Below, in pieces: positions 53,354 to 62,875 of a stretch of 64,000 bases of DNA (positions within the stretch are counted from its first letter, which is position 1; each line of letters begins with the position of its first letter). This DNA comes from Maricaulis sp048269565. GTDB lineage: Bacteria > Pseudomonadota > Alphaproteobacteria > Caulobacterales > Maricaulaceae. The stretch is from assembly GCF_048269565.1 (NCBI RefSeq), contig NZ_JBLXIK010000004.1, positions 186,001 through 250,000 on the forward strand. Direction: 5' to 3'. The translations under genes and the position numbers were made by a program. The notes under the pieces were generated by a model. That model worked only from the letters and a program-made list of their open reading frames with translations. It searched no databases and was not told the DNA's origin.

Positions 53354-56300
53354 GCACGATCTTCTTCCGCTATTCCCGGCTGACCATCCTGGCCGTCATC
53401 CTGCTGGTTGCGGCCGGCATGGGCGCCTTCATGTCGCTGGGCCGCCAGGAAGATCCCTCACTGGTCGAACGCTTCGGCGTTGTCGTCACGGCCTTTCCCG
53501 GCGCTTCGGCGGAACGGGTCGAGGCGCTGATCACGGCGCCGCTCGAGGACTCCATTCACGAGCTGGCCGAAATCAACGAGACCAGTTCGACCTCGCGCTC
53601 GGGCATTTCCATCATCCATCTGCGTATCCGCGAGGATCTCAGTGCCACCCAGGTCGACCAGGCCTGGACCCAGATCCGCGAACAGGTGGAGAGCGTGCGC
53701 ACCGCACTGCCTGCCGGCTCCATGGCCCCTGATGTGCGGCGGCAATATCTCGGCGCCGCGACCATGATTGTTGCCCTGTCCTGGGGTGATGAGGGCACGG
53801 AAAACCTGCCAATCCTCTCGCGCCTCGCAACCGATCTCGAGAACCGGCTGCGCAATATGGCCGGCACGGAAGAGACCGCCATTTTCGGCGAGGTCGAGGA
53901 AGAGATCCGCATTATCGCCGATCCCGACACCTTGGCGGCGCTCGGCCTGAGCGTGGCCGATGTCGCACGGCTGACCGCCAGCGCCGACGCCAAGGCACCG
54001 GCTGGTGAATTGCGCTCGGACACGGTCGACCTCAATGTCGAGATCGCCGGAGAATTCAACAGTGTCGACCGCATTCGCGCCATCGCGCTCGGGCAGGGGC
54101 CGGACGGCTCCTTCATCCGCGTCGGCGATGTCGCCGATGTCGAGAAGGGCGCGCGCAACCCCGTCGAGGCGATGGCCACCACGGACGGGCGCCGCTCGGT
54201 CTTCGTCGCCGCCTATCTGCAGCCGGAATTGCGCGCCGATCTCTGGTCGCTCGATGCCGACGCGCTGGTGGCCGAATTTGCCGCCTCGGTGCCCGGCGTG
54301 CGCGTCGAGACCCTGTTCCGCCAGGGCGATTATGTCGCCTCGCGCCTCAATGGTCTGGCGCAGAATCTCGGTTTTTCGGCGCTGATCGTCTTTGCCGTGC
54401 TCTTCCTGATGATGGGCTGGCGCGCCGCGCTGGTCGTCGGTTCGGCGCTGCCGCTGACCGTGCTGGCAGCGCTGCTGCTGACGCGGATCTATGGCGAGCC
54501 CTTGCACCAAATGTCGGTCACCGGCCTGGTCGTCGCGCTCGGCCTGCTGATCGATAATGCCATTGTCGTGGTTGATGAATACCGGCTGTTCCGCGCCCGC
54601 GGTCGCGCGCCGGTTGATGCGCTGGACGCGTCGCTGAAGCATTTGTTCGCGCCGCTGCTGGCCTCGACCATGACGACCATCTTCGCCTTCGCCCCGATCG
54701 CGCTGATGCCCGGTGCGGCGGGCGAGTTCATTTCGATGATCGGGATTTCCGTCATCTTTGCCGTCGGTTCCTCCTTCATCCTGGCGATGACCGTGGTGGG
54801 GGCCTTTGCGGCCTGGTTCGACGATGCCGGTGCCGGCGAGGAGCCCAAGCGTTTCTGGCGTCACGGCATGGGCGCCGGTCCGCTGGCACCGCTCTACCGC
54901 AATATGCTCGACACGATCACGGCGCGGCCCTGGGTCGGGATCGGGGCCAGCCTGTTGCTGCCGATCGCCGGCTTTGCAGCCGCCTCGACCCTGCCGGTGC
55001 AGTTCTTTCCGCCGACCGATCGCGACATGTTCCAGATCGAGCTGGAATTGCCGTCCTCGGCCTCGATCGCCGAGACCGCGCGCCAGACCGAGCGGGCCCG
55101 GGCCATCATCGAAAGCTATGAGGGCGTTGAACATGTTTCCTGGGTGATCGGCCAGAGCGGGCCGCGCACCTATTACAATGTCGTCGGCAGCCGTTCGGGC
55201 ATGCCCAACTATGCCGCCGGTTTCGTGCACACCAGCTCGGCCGCAGCGACGCACCGCATCCTGCCGGCGCTGCAGCGTGAAATGCTCAACGCCTTTCCGC
55301 AGGCGCGTTTTCTCAGCCTGCCCTTCGAGCAGGGCCCGCCAATCCCGGCGCCGATCGAACTGGTGCTGGTCGGTCCGGAACTGACCGAGCTCAACCGGCT
55401 GGGCAATGAAATTCGTGCCGTGCTGGCAACAACCCCGACGGTGACGCACACGCTGGCCCTGCTTGAAATGGGCGAGCCGGTGGCCCGTATCATGGCCGAT
55501 GAAGCGTCGGCCGAACTCTCCGGCATGCGCCTTTCCGAACTCGCCGACCGTTTGCGCGGCGATCTGGACGGGGTCGTCGGTGGCAGTGTCCTGGAAGGTG
55601 TCGAGGAACTCCCCGTTCGCGTCATCACCCGGGACGACAGGCGATCCAACCTCGCCTCTGTCGCCGGCGCTCCCCTGACGTCCCGTGGCGGCGATATCTT
55701 CGCCGCGCCGGTTTCAGCGCTGGGCGAGATGACGCTGGCGCCGCAGGTCTCGGTAATCCCGCATGAGGATGGCCGCCGGGTCAACACGATCTATGGCTAT
55801 CTGGAGCCCTATACCCTGCCGGCTCCGGCGCTGGAGCATTTCTTCACCGCGCTCGACGCCGCCAATATCGCGCTGCCGCCGGGCTATGAGCTGCAGATTG
55901 CCGGCGAGGCCGCCGAGCGCGGCAACGCCATGGCCGATCTGCTCAGCACAGCCGTGCCGCTGCTGGTGCTGATGATCGGCTCGGTCGTGCTCGCCTTCAA
56001 CAGTTTCCGCTATGCCGCCATCATCCTGGTCGTGGCTGTCCTGTCGGTCGGGCTGGCGATGTTCGGGGTCTGGCTGTTCGGCACCCCGCTGGGCTTCAAT
56101 GCCATTGTCGGATCGATGGGGCTGATGGGATTGTCGATCAATGGCGCGATTGTCGTGCTCTCGGCCCTGCGCACCAATCCCGCCGCCGTCGCGATGGAGC
56201 CGGGCGCGGTGCAGGAAACGGTGGTCGATGCGACGCGCCACATCATTTCGACGACGCTGACAACGATTGGCGGTTTCGTGCCGCTCTTGCTATCGGGCGA

Positions 56301-56493
56301 TGCCTTCTGGCTGCCCTTTGCCGCGGCGATGGTCGGCGGCGTTGCCGGTTCGGCGATCCTGGCGCTGGTCTTCGCACCCTCGGCCTTTGCCCTGCTGGCC
56401 CGCTTCGAGGACCGCAAGCGCCGCATCAAGGAGAAGATCCGCAACTACAAGCAAAGACGCGATGGCTTGATGCCGGGGGTCGAACAGGCCTAG
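53350..56493 (+). CDS. RND efflux permease
   Basis: A 1047-residue inner-membrane transporter with twelve predicted membrane segments and two large periplasmic loops. It starts at residue 1 directly with a membrane segment and keeps the LGRQEDPSL and FPGASAERVEALITAPLE porter-domain motifs. The proton-relay motif in TM4 is GLLIDNAIVVVDEY, so the second Asp of the usual D-D pair is Asn. In TM10 GLSINGAIVV has Asn where AcrB has Lys940. It works with the upstream adaptor. Substrates are unknown. Confidence 0.93.
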   Translation: MSTIFFRYSRLTILAVILLVAAGMGAFMSLGRQEDPSLVERFGVVVTAFPGASAERVEALITAPLEDSIHELAEINETSSTSRSGISIIHLRIREDLSATQVDQAWTQIREQVESVRTALPAGSMAPDVRRQYLGAATMIVALSWGDEGTENLPILSRLATDLENRLRNMAGTEETAIFGEVEEEIRIIADPDTLAALGLSVADVARLTASADAKAPAGELRSDTVDLNVEIAGEFNSVDRIRAIALGQGPDGSFIRVGDVADVEKGARNPVEAMATTDGRRSVFVAAYLQPELRADLWSLDADALVAEFAASVPGVRVETLFRQGDYVASRLNGLAQNLGFSALIVFAVLFLMMGWRAALVVGSALPLTVLAALLLTRIYGEPLHQMSVTGLVVALGLLIDNAIVVVDEYRLFRARGRAPVDALDASLKHLFAPLLASTMTTIFAFAPIALMPGAAGEFISMIGISVIFAVGSSFILAMTVVGAFAAWFDDAGAGEEPKRFWRHGMGAGPLAPLYRNMLDTITARPWVGIGASLLLPIAGFAAASTLPVQFFPPTDRDMFQIELELPSSASIAETARQTERARAIIESYEGVEHVSWVIGQSGPRTYYNVVGSRSGMPNYAAGFVHTSSAAATHRILPALQREMLNAFPQARFLSLPFEQGPPIPAPIELVLVGPELTELNRLGNEIRAVLATTPTVTHTLALLEMGEPVARIMADEASAELSGMRLSELADRLRGDLDGVVGGSVLEGVEELPVRVITRDDRRSNLASVAGAPLTSRGGDIFAAPVSALGEMTLAPQVSVIPHEDGRRVNTIYGYLEPYTLPAPALEHFFTALDAANIALPPGYELQIAGEAAERGNAMADLLSTAVPLLVLMIGSVVLAFNSFRYAAIILVVAVLSVGLAMFGVWLFGTPLGFNAIVGSMGLMGLSINGAIVVLSALRTNPAAVAMEPGAVQETVVDATRHIISTTLTTIGGFVPLLLSGDAFWLPFAAAMVGGVAGSAILALVFAPSAFALLARFEDRKRRIKEKIRNYKQRRDGLMPGVEQA

Positions 56494-56518
56494 AGCGCAC
56501 CCGATGGAGGCGCGAAGC

Positions 56519-57109
56519 ATGACCAAGACACGAGGTCCCTGGACCATACATGACGAGCGGACCGTGTTTGAAAGCCCCTGGATGCAGGTGCGCGAGTTTG
56601 ACGTTACCCGGCCGGATGGCAAGCCCGGCGTCTATGGTGTCATGTCGCCGCGCAATCTGGCGCTGGCGATCTTGCCGGTTCATGCCGACGGCACCATCAC
56701 CCTGGTCGGCCAGCACCGCTTCCCGCTTGATCGCTATAGCTGGGAGATTCCCGAGGGCGGCGGTCCGCTTGGCGAGGACGCGATGGACGGCGCCCGGCGC
56801 GAGCTGAAGGAGGAGACAGGCCTCGCCGCCGATCACTGGCACGAGATCCTGCAACTGGACCTGTCCAACTCGATCACCGACGAGCGCGCGATCGGTTATC
56901 TGGCGACCGGATTGCACCCCGGCGAGCCGGAACCGGAGGGCACGGAAGTCCTGCTGACGCGTAGCCCACACTTTCTTGATGCCCTCGATGAGGCGATGTC
57001 GGGCCAGATAACCGACGCATTAACGGTGGCGATGTTGTTGCGCGCTTACTATATGGCCCAGCAAGGCCTGTTGGCGGCAGGGCTTGCCGATGTCATGCTA
57101 CGCCGCTGA
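56519..57109 (+). CDS. Nudix hydrolase, ADP-ribose pyrophosphatase-like
   Basis: A 196-residue enzyme with a complete Nudix box at residues 80-102 (GGGPLGE, seven residues, RELKEETGL). The surrounding sequence (YSWEIPEG before the box and YLATGLHPGEPEPEG after it) fits the ADP-ribose/NDP-sugar group. The ATG at 56519 follows GGAGGCG. It lies 25 bases after the RND permease and may be transcribed with it, although its role seems to be housekeeping. Confidence 0.9.
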   Translation: MTKTRGPWTIHDERTVFESPWMQVREFDVTRPDGKPGVYGVMSPRNLALAILPVHADGTITLVGQHRFPLDRYSWEIPEGGGPLGEDAMDGARRELKEETGLAADHWHEILQLDLSNSITDERAIGYLATGLHPGEPEPEGTEVLLTRSPHFLDALDEAMSGQITDALTVAMLLRAYYMAQQGLLAAGLADVMLRR

Positions 57110-57124
57110 AGGCAGGAGAGAGTG

Positions 57125-57946
57125 ATGTCACTGAGCCAGGCCAATGCCCCCATCGCAGCGCGGACCGGAATCCAGGCCGTCTGGGCGCGACTGCGCGTCG
57201 AAGCGGCTGCCGCGGCAGCGGAAGAGCCGATCCTCGCCAGTTTCCTCAATGCGGCCGTGCTGCGCCATGACGAGTTTTCCCATGCGCTGGCCTATTGCCT
57301 GGCCAGCAAGCTCGCCGATGCCCAGCTTGATGCCATGCTGGCGCGCGATGTCGCCGAGGCAGCGCTCGCGGGCGATCCGGGCATCGTCGACCAGGCGATT
57401 GCCGACATGGTGGCGGTCGAGGAGCGCGACCCGGCCTGCAAGAGCGTGCTGCAGCCCTTCCTCTATTTCAAAGGCTATCAGGCGCTGCAACTGCACCGCA
57501 TTGCCCACTGGCTGTGGAGCGAGGGGCGGCAGAACCTGTCCTTCCACCTGCAAAGCCGGGTGTCGGAGCGGTTCGGTGTCGATATCCATCCCGCCGCCAA
57601 GATCGGGCAGGGGGTGATGATCGACCATGCCACCTCCGTCGTGATCGGCGAGACCGCCGTGGTCGGTGATGATTGCTCGCTGCTGCACGAGGTGACGCTG
57701 GGCGGCACCGGCGCGGCGCATGAAGATCGCCACCCCAAGGTCGGGCGCGGCGTGCTGATCGGGGCCGGCGCCAAGGTGCTCGGCAATATCGAGATCGGCG
57801 ATCATGCCCGTATCGCGGCCGGTTCGGTGGTGCTCAAATCAGTGCCCGCCGGCTGCACCGTCGCGGGCGTGCCGGCCAAGGTGGTCGGCAATTGCTGTCC
57901 GCAGCCCGCGCAGAGCATGGACCAGAGCATCCCTGACGGGAAATAG
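57125..57946 (+). CDS. cysE: Serine O-acetyltransferase
   Basis: A 273-residue enzyme that makes O-acetylserine for cysteine synthesis. The N-terminal helical domain (residues 15-150) precedes the left-handed beta-helix of hexapeptide repeats. The catalytic His region is GVMIDHATSVVIGETAVVG. LGGTGAAHEDRHPKVGRGVLIG is the standard active-site and acetyl-CoA stretch. The ATG at 57125 follows GGAGAG. It is followed by the DUF3126 gene, a pair seen in many alphaproteobacteria. Confidence 0.95.
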   Translation: MSLSQANAPIAARTGIQAVWARLRVEAAAAAAEEPILASFLNAAVLRHDEFSHALAYCLASKLADAQLDAMLARDVAEAALAGDPGIVDQAIADMVAVEERDPACKSVLQPFLYFKGYQALQLHRIAHWLWSEGRQNLSFHLQSRVSERFGVDIHPAAKIGQGVMIDHATSVVIGETAVVGDDCSLLHEVTLGGTGAAHEDRHPKVGRGVLIGAGAKVLGNIEIGDHARIAAGSVVLKSVPAGCTVAGVPAKVVGNCCPQPAQSMDQSIPDGK

Positions 57947-58065
57947 CGCCGCTCGTCTGCGTTCGGCGCGCCGCGGGCGCGAATCAACGCAGGCATCGCA
58001 CTGGACGCGCCCCCCCTGCATGGGCTTATTTGTCGCCAATTCGAATCCCCGACCGGAGAGATACC

Positions 58066-58290
58066 GTGAACAAGAACATGACCGCAGTCGAAGCCGCGAA
58101 ACTGCAACGCTTCCTGCGCACCAAGCTGCACCCGGACATGGCCGTGCAATGCCGCAACCGTCCGGACGAATGCGCCGAGATCCATATCGGTGACGAGTGC
58201 CTCGGCGTCGTCGCCAAGGTGATCGACGAGGGCGAGACCTCCTATTCCTTCGAGATCACCATCCTGGACATTGATCTGGAAGAGCTTTGA
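58066..58290 (+). CDS. DUF3126 family small protein
   Basis: A 74-residue protein that matches the alphaproteobacterial DUF3126 family (LQRFLRTKLHPDM, CAEIHIGDECLGVV, SYSFEITILDIDLEEL). A GTG at 58066, 5 bases after GGAGAG, is the likely start; an ATG lies at 58078. The function of the family is unknown. Its stop overlaps the TTG start of the ABC ATPase gene, so it may be coupled to the transporter as well as to cysE. Confidence 0.85.
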   Translation: MNKNMTAVEAAKLQRFLRTKLHPDMAVQCRNRPDECAEIHIGDECLGVVAKVIDEGETSYSFEITILDIDLEEL

Positions 58291-59066
58291 TCGAGCCGTC
58301 GACGACCGTTCTTGAGGCGCGCCAGGTCACCAAGACCTATCCGGGCGGTGTCGAGGCGGTTGCCGGCGTTGATCTGACGCTGCAGCGCGGCCAATTGCTG
58401 GCCCTGGCCGGCGCATCGGGCTGCGGCAAGACCACAATGCTCAAACTGATCAACCGCCTGGAGGAGACTTCGGGCGGTTCGATTCTGTATGAGGGCGAGG
58501 ATATTGCCGGCCTCGATGGCGTCACCCTGCGCCGCTCGATCGGCTGGGTGATGCAGGGCGATGGCCTATTTCCCCATTATACCGTGGCGGAAAATGTCGC
58601 CATCGTGCCGCGCCTGCTCGGCTGGGAGGCGGGGGCAATCGAGATCCGCGTGCGCGAGATGCTCGAGCTGGTCCGCCTCGATCATGACGCGTTCGCCGAC
58701 CGCTATCCCGACGCCCTCTCGGGCGGCCAGCGCCAGCGCGTCGGCTTTGCCCGCGCCCTGGCCGGCAAGCCCGATCTTCTGTTGATGGATGAGCCCTTCG
58801 GCGCGCTCGACCCGATCACGCGCGACGGACTGCAGCAGGACTTCATGGCGCTGCAGGCCCGGCTCGGATTTTCCGCCCTGATGGTCACGCATGACATGGC
58901 CGAAGCCCTGATCATGGCCGACACGGTCGCGGTGATGCGCGCCGGGCTGATCGTGCAACAGGGCAGCCCGGGCGAACTGCTCAAATCGCCGGCCGATGAC
59001 TATGTCGCCGATCTGCTCGAAACCCCGCGCCGCCAGATGCGCCGGATTGCGGAGCTGGAGGCATGA
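58287..59066 (+). CDS. ABC transporter ATP-binding protein, osmoprotectant type
   Basis: A 259-residue ATPase of the ProV/OpuCA group. Walker A is GASGCGKTT (residues 43-51), the signature LSGGQRQRVGFARAL, Walker B LLLMDEPFGALD, and the H-loop VTHD. It lacks CBS domains found in some OpuCA proteins. The start is a TTG at 58287 that overlaps the DUF3126 stop, with GGAAGAG just upstream. Its stop overlaps the permease start (ATGA). The complex likely imports glycine betaine, choline or a related quaternary amine. Confidence 0.9.
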   Translation: MIEPSTTVLEARQVTKTYPGGVEAVAGVDLTLQRGQLLALAGASGCGKTTMLKLINRLEETSGGSILYEGEDIAGLDGVTLRRSIGWVMQGDGLFPHYTVAENVAIVPRLLGWEAGAIEIRVREMLELVRLDHDAFADRYPDALSGGQRQRVGFARALAGKPDLLLMDEPFGALDPITRDGLQQDFMALQARLGFSALMVTHDMAEALIMADTVAVMRAGLIVQQGSPGELLKSPADDYVADLLETPRRQMRRIAELEA

Positions 59067-60622
59067 GCGCGAATTTCGCCGAACGCTGGGCCGAGCTGCC
59101 GCATCTGCTCGCCGGCCATGTCCTGCTCTCGCTCGCGGCGATCGCGGTGGGGATGGCGATCAGCGTGCCGCTCGGCATTTACGCGGCCCGGCGCCCGCGC
59201 CTGGCCGGCAGCGTGCTCAATATCGCCGGTGTCATCCAGACGATCCCCGGCCTGGCCCTGCTGGCGCTGATGGTGCCGCTGCTGGGCGGGATGATCGGGT
59301 ATTGGCCGGCCTTCCTGGCCCTGATGCTGTATTCAATCCTGCCCATCCTGCGCAATACGATTGTCGGCCTGCAAGGCGTCGAGCCCGGCGTGCGCGAGGC
59401 CGCGCGCGGACTGGGCATGACGGAGCGGCAGCGCCTCTGGCGCGTTGAACTGCCGCTCTCCCTGCCGGTGATCGTTGCCGGCCTGCGCACCTCGGTCGTC
59501 TGGGTCGTCGGCGCGGCAACGCTGGCAACGCCCGTCGGGGCGTCGAGCTTGGGCAATTACATTTTCGCCGGGCTGCAGACGCGCAACTGGCTCTCGGTCC
59601 TGTTCGGCTGTGTCTTCGCGGCCGGCCTCGCCATTGTGTTCGACCAGATGATCCGCCTGCTCGAGGTCGCGGCAAAGACCCGCCGCCGCGGTCTCGCCGG
59701 CGGCGTCGGCATTGCCCTGGCGCTGGTGGTCGGCCTTTCCGTCCTGCCCTCGCTGATGCCCGCCGCATCACCGGCAGCGACAACGGGCGGGCAGGGCGCC
59801 GCGGCACCGGCCAGCCTGGCCGGTGAAACCGTCCGCATCGGCGCCAAGGCCTTCACCGAGCAATATATCCTCGCTGAACTGATGCAGGGCGCGCTGGAGG
59901 ATGCCGGCGCTGTCGTTGAACGCCGTGACAATCTCGGTTCGACCATCGCCTATGATGCGCTGCGTTCCGGCGAGATCGATGTCTATATCGATTATACCGG
60001 CACGATCTGGGCGACGGTGATGGGGCGGCCGCAGGCAGCGGAGCGTCATTTGATGCTCGCCGAGATGACCGCCTGGCTGCACCAACGCGACGGTGTGCTC
60101 AGCCTTGGACGCCTCGGCTTTGAAAACGCGTACGGATTCGCCATGACACGCGGGCGCGCGGCAGAGCTGGGCGTCGACAGCCTCGCGGATCTGGCACCGA
60201 TTGCCGGCGAACTGACCGTCGGCGGTGACCCGGAGGTATTCGTGCGCTCGGAATGGATCGGCACGCGCGAAACCTATGGTCTGGCCGCCATGCGCACCCG
60301 GGCGATGGATTCGACTTTCATGTATGGCGCCGTGCGCGATGGCCAGGTCGATCTGATCAGCGCCTACACCACGGATGGCCGCATCGCTGCCTATGATCTG
60401 CAAGTGCTCGCCGATCCGGCGCATGTCCTGCCGCCCTATGATGCCGTGATCCTGCTGTCGCCGCGCGCTGCGGCGCTGCCGGGGCTGGCCGGGGCGCTGG
60501 CGCCCCTGATCGGGGCGATTGATGGCGACGCGATGCGCGAAGCCAATCGCCAGGTTGATCTCGAGCACCAGACCCCGGCCCAGGCTGCCGCCTGGCTCGC
60601 GGCGCGGCTGGAGCAAGACTGA
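59063..60622 (+). CDS. Fused ABC permease and substrate-binding protein, osmoprotectant type
   Basis: A 519-residue fusion. Residues 1-205 form the permease with about five membrane segments and the EAA loop (EAARGLGMTERQRLWRVELPL). A sixth membrane segment near residues 215-235 leads to a periplasmic OpuAC-type binding domain (residues 250-519; VRIGAKAFTEQYILAELM at its start). Such fusions occur in glycine-betaine/choline uptake systems. The substrate is not proved. It overlaps both neighbours by 4 and 1 bases. Confidence 0.92.
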   Translation: MSANFAERWAELPHLLAGHVLLSLAAIAVGMAISVPLGIYAARRPRLAGSVLNIAGVIQTIPGLALLALMVPLLGGMIGYWPAFLALMLYSILPILRNTIVGLQGVEPGVREAARGLGMTERQRLWRVELPLSLPVIVAGLRTSVVWVVGAATLATPVGASSLGNYIFAGLQTRNWLSVLFGCVFAAGLAIVFDQMIRLLEVAAKTRRRGLAGGVGIALALVVGLSVLPSLMPAASPAATTGGQGAAAPASLAGETVRIGAKAFTEQYILAELMQGALEDAGAVVERRDNLGSTIAYDALRSGEIDVYIDYTGTIWATVMGRPQAAERHLMLAEMTAWLHQRDGVLSLGRLGFENAYGFAMTRGRAAELGVDSLADLAPIAGELTVGGDPEVFVRSEWIGTRETYGLAAMRTRAMDSTFMYGAVRDGQVDLISAYTTDGRIAAYDLQVLADPAHVLPPYDAVILLSPRAAALPGLAGALAPLIGAIDGDAMREANRQVDLEHQTPAQAAAWLAARLEQD

Positions 60623-61119
60623 TGGCGGGTTATGTCGGGCATGGCCGCTTGCAGGATGGCGAATGGCTGATGCGCGCCTGCGCCGTGATGAATCGCGATC
60701 TGCCGCCGCACGCGCCGGAATACACGCCGGACACCGAGCTCAATCGCGCCTACACCACCCAGGCGGCCGAGTTCGAGACCCTGCTGGCGAAAATCGATCC
60801 GGAAGGCGATATCGATCGCTCGATTTTCCCGGTCCTGGCCTATTTCACCGCGTCAGAGGGCTGGCCGCTGGACATCATCTTCGCCGCCATCGCCGCCTTC
60901 CTCGTCTGGATCTTCATGCCCAACTGGTATGGCATCATGGAGTATGCGGCCTATGTCGCCATCGCCGGCTTCGTTGCCGTCCAGTATCTGCGCGCCCGCC
61001 GCGTGCGTGAGCGCGCCGAGCGCGGAATGCAGCGCCTCGGCTTGCAGCCGGGTGAAGAAAACAGCCTGACCCTGCGCATGCTGGTGAAATACCGGGTGAT
61101 TCCGCCGACGATTCACTGA
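60622..61119 (+). CDS. Small membrane protein of unknown function
   Basis: A 165-residue protein whose first 85 residues are hydrophilic and acidic (many Asp/Glu, TPDTELNRAYTTQ). They are followed by two membrane segments (about residues 86-97 and 108-122) and a basic C-terminus (RARRVRERAERGMQRLG). The ATG overlaps the permease-fusion stop by one base (TGATG), so it is very likely translated with the transporter. I do not recognise the family. A role tied to the ABC transporter is inferred only from position. Confidence 0.6.
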   Translation: MAGYVGHGRLQDGEWLMRACAVMNRDLPPHAPEYTPDTELNRAYTTQAAEFETLLAKIDPEGDIDRSIFPVLAYFTASEGWPLDIIFAAIAAFLVWIFMPNWYGIMEYAAYVAIAGFVAVQYLRARRVRERAERGMQRLGLQPGEENSLTLRMLVKYRVIPPTIH

Positions 61120-61255
61120 AGCGACCGGGCGATGACCGGACCGCCGGTGCGCGGGCCGGGAGGGCATGGCGGCCCCTGATTCGCGCCCGCGCCACGGGTG
61201 TGCTACTGGGGAGTGTATTCATAGTGCGTGGAAACCCCGACTTGCGGAGGTAGCA

Positions 61256-62032
61256 ATGCGCGTATCCCTGTTAATCTTGATCACGGTGTCGCTGACAGGC
61301 TGCATGACCCAGCGGAATGGCGAACTTGCGCCGTCCGCGCTTCCCGCGATCACCTTCAGTCCAGCCGAATACCGGCATTATACCGGTCTGGTACCGGCGG
61401 CGGGCCAGGAAACCATTCCCTGGTACGAACTTATTTCGGCCCGGTCTCGCAGTGCGGACCTGGAAGAACTTCGCAATCGAACAGATGGCGCAATCGCCGG
61501 CATCTTGATTTCGAAGTCAGACCTGATCTGCGACCATTATTTTGAACGCGTGATCGTTGTGCGCAATCAATCCGTATCCGCGCTGCAACTGGGCGCGCTG
61601 GCCGCGTCGGGAGCCGTGCCTCTGGCAACGCCGGATCGCAGCGGCCGCGTGCTCGGCGGTGTGGCCTCCTTCCTCACGGGCTCTCGCTCTGCGCTGGAAC
61701 AGACGGTGTTTGACGGGGAGGATATCCGCGAATTGCGCCGGGCCGCCCTGACCTCGCGGGAACAATCGCGAATCGCTTTGCTGGCCCGAATGGACGAGGC
61801 CGAGGGCGGGACGGCCCAGCTCGCGGTGCTCGCGGCAGAGCTCGGCAACTATCACCGTCAGTGCGGGATCGAGTTCGGGGCCGACTTCCGCTCCTCCCTG
61901 GTCGACCAGGCGGCGCGGGAAACATCGGATGAGCCGGCTGCCGCACCCGCTGCCGGCGCTGAGCCAGCCGGGGCGGGCGGCGCTGAACCGCCGGGCGCTA
62001 CAGCCGATCCAGGCGCTGAAACCCCGGCCTGA
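61256..62032 (+). CDS. Lipoprotein of unknown function
   Basis: A 258-residue protein with a canonical lipobox (LTGC, Cys16), so it is expected to be lipid-anchored in the envelope. Residues 55-200 look like one folded domain with two possible disulfide cysteines (LICDHY and QCGIEF). The last 35 residues are Ala/Pro/Glu/Gly-rich low-complexity sequence. The ATG at 61256 follows GGAGG. I do not recognise a family. It is followed by a terminator-like hairpin. Confidence 0.75.
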   Translation: MRVSLLILITVSLTGCMTQRNGELAPSALPAITFSPAEYRHYTGLVPAAGQETIPWYELISARSRSADLEELRNRTDGAIAGILISKSDLICDHYFERVIVVRNQSVSALQLGALAASGAVPLATPDRSGRVLGGVASFLTGSRSALEQTVFDGEDIRELRRAALTSREQSRIALLARMDEAEGGTAQLAVLAAELGNYHRQCGIEFGADFRSSLVDQAARETSDEPAAAPAAGAEPAGAGGAEPPGATADPGAETPA

Positions 62033-62034
62033 CC

Positions 62035-62066
62035 CAAAACGGCGCGGCCCATGAGAGCCGCGCCGT
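62035..62066 (-). terminator. Intrinsic terminator of phoH
   Basis: ACGGCGCGGC and GCCGCGCCGT form a perfect 10-base stem around CCATGAGA. On the minus strand it is followed by UUUU, 25 bases after the phoH stop. On the plus strand it can also close the lipoprotein transcript. Confidence 0.75.
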
Positions 62067-62090
62067 CCAGATGCCCGTTTCGAATCTGCC

Positions 62091-62855
62091 TCAGAGCACC
62101 GTCAGCATCGTCGCCACCAGCGGATGGCGTACGATGTCCTCCGCTGCCAGGCGGCAGACGGCGATATCCTCGAGCGGTTCCAGCTTGTCGGCGATGATTC
62201 CCAGTCCGGACATGCCGGGCAGGAGATCCGATTGCGCCGGATCGCCGGTGACGACCATGGTCGCGTTCCAGCCGAGCCGAGTGAGCAGCATTTTCAGCTG
62301 CACATAGGTGCAGTTCTGCGCCTCGTCGACGACAACGAAGGCATTATTGAGCGTGCGGCCGCGCATATAGCCGATCGGGGCGATCTCGATCAGGCCCTCG
62401 GCCATCATCGCCTGCAGGCGTTTCGGCGACAGCCGGTCGGCGAGGGCGTCGTAGAGCGGGCGCAGATAGGGGGCGAGCTTCTCCTCCATGGCGCCGGGCA
62501 GAAAGCCGATCGATTCGCCGGCCTCGACAGCGGGGCGTGAGAGCACGATGCGGCTGACCTGTCCCGATTCGAGCGCCTCGACCGCCTTGGCGACGGCGAG
62601 ATAGGTCTTGCCGGTGCCGGCCGGCCCGAGCGCCAGCACGAGATTGTGCTCGTCGACGGCCTTCATCAGGACCGCCTGGCCCTCCGAGCGGGGTTTGACA
62701 TTCTTGACGTATCTCTGGTCGCGCATGGGATCGCGCGTTTCGGGCGTCCAGTTGGTTCCCGGGAAAAGGGCGCGAACCTTGGTCTCCTCTGTCTGGTAAT
62801 GTGCCGAATTGAATTCACCGGTCCGGGTGCGACGTTTGACGATACGCTTGGTCAT
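62091..62855 (-). CDS. phoH: PhoH family ATPase
   Basis: A 254-residue P-loop protein with Walker A GPAGTGKT at residues 77-84 and Walker B VVVDEAQN. The GDPAQSDLLPG sensor segment is typical of PhoH. PhoH proteins are predicted RNA helicase-like ATPases; the cellular role is not settled. This copy is outside the usual ybeZ-ybeY context and starts at the ATG at 62855. An intrinsic terminator lies only 21 bases upstream of the start, which suggests control by premature termination or a separate small RNA. Confidence 0.9.
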   Translation of the reverse strand: MTKRIVKRRTRTGEFNSAHYQTEETKVRALFPGTNWTPETRDPMRDQRYVKNVKPRSEGQAVLMKAVDEHNLVLALGPAGTGKTYLAVAKAVEALESGQVSRIVLSRPAVEAGESIGFLPGAMEEKLAPYLRPLYDALADRLSPKRLQAMMAEGLIEIAPIGYMRGRTLNNAFVVVDEAQNCTYVQLKMLLTRLGWNATMVVTGDPAQSDLLPGMSGLGIIADKLEPLEDIAVCRLAAEDIVRHPLVATMLTVL

Positions 62856-62875
62856 GGCAGGGCTCTCCACACATG

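Noticed and set aside
53458..55449. A 663-codon open frame antisense to the RND permease
   Set aside because: The opposite strand encodes a full RND protein with known motifs; the antisense product has shadow-like composition.
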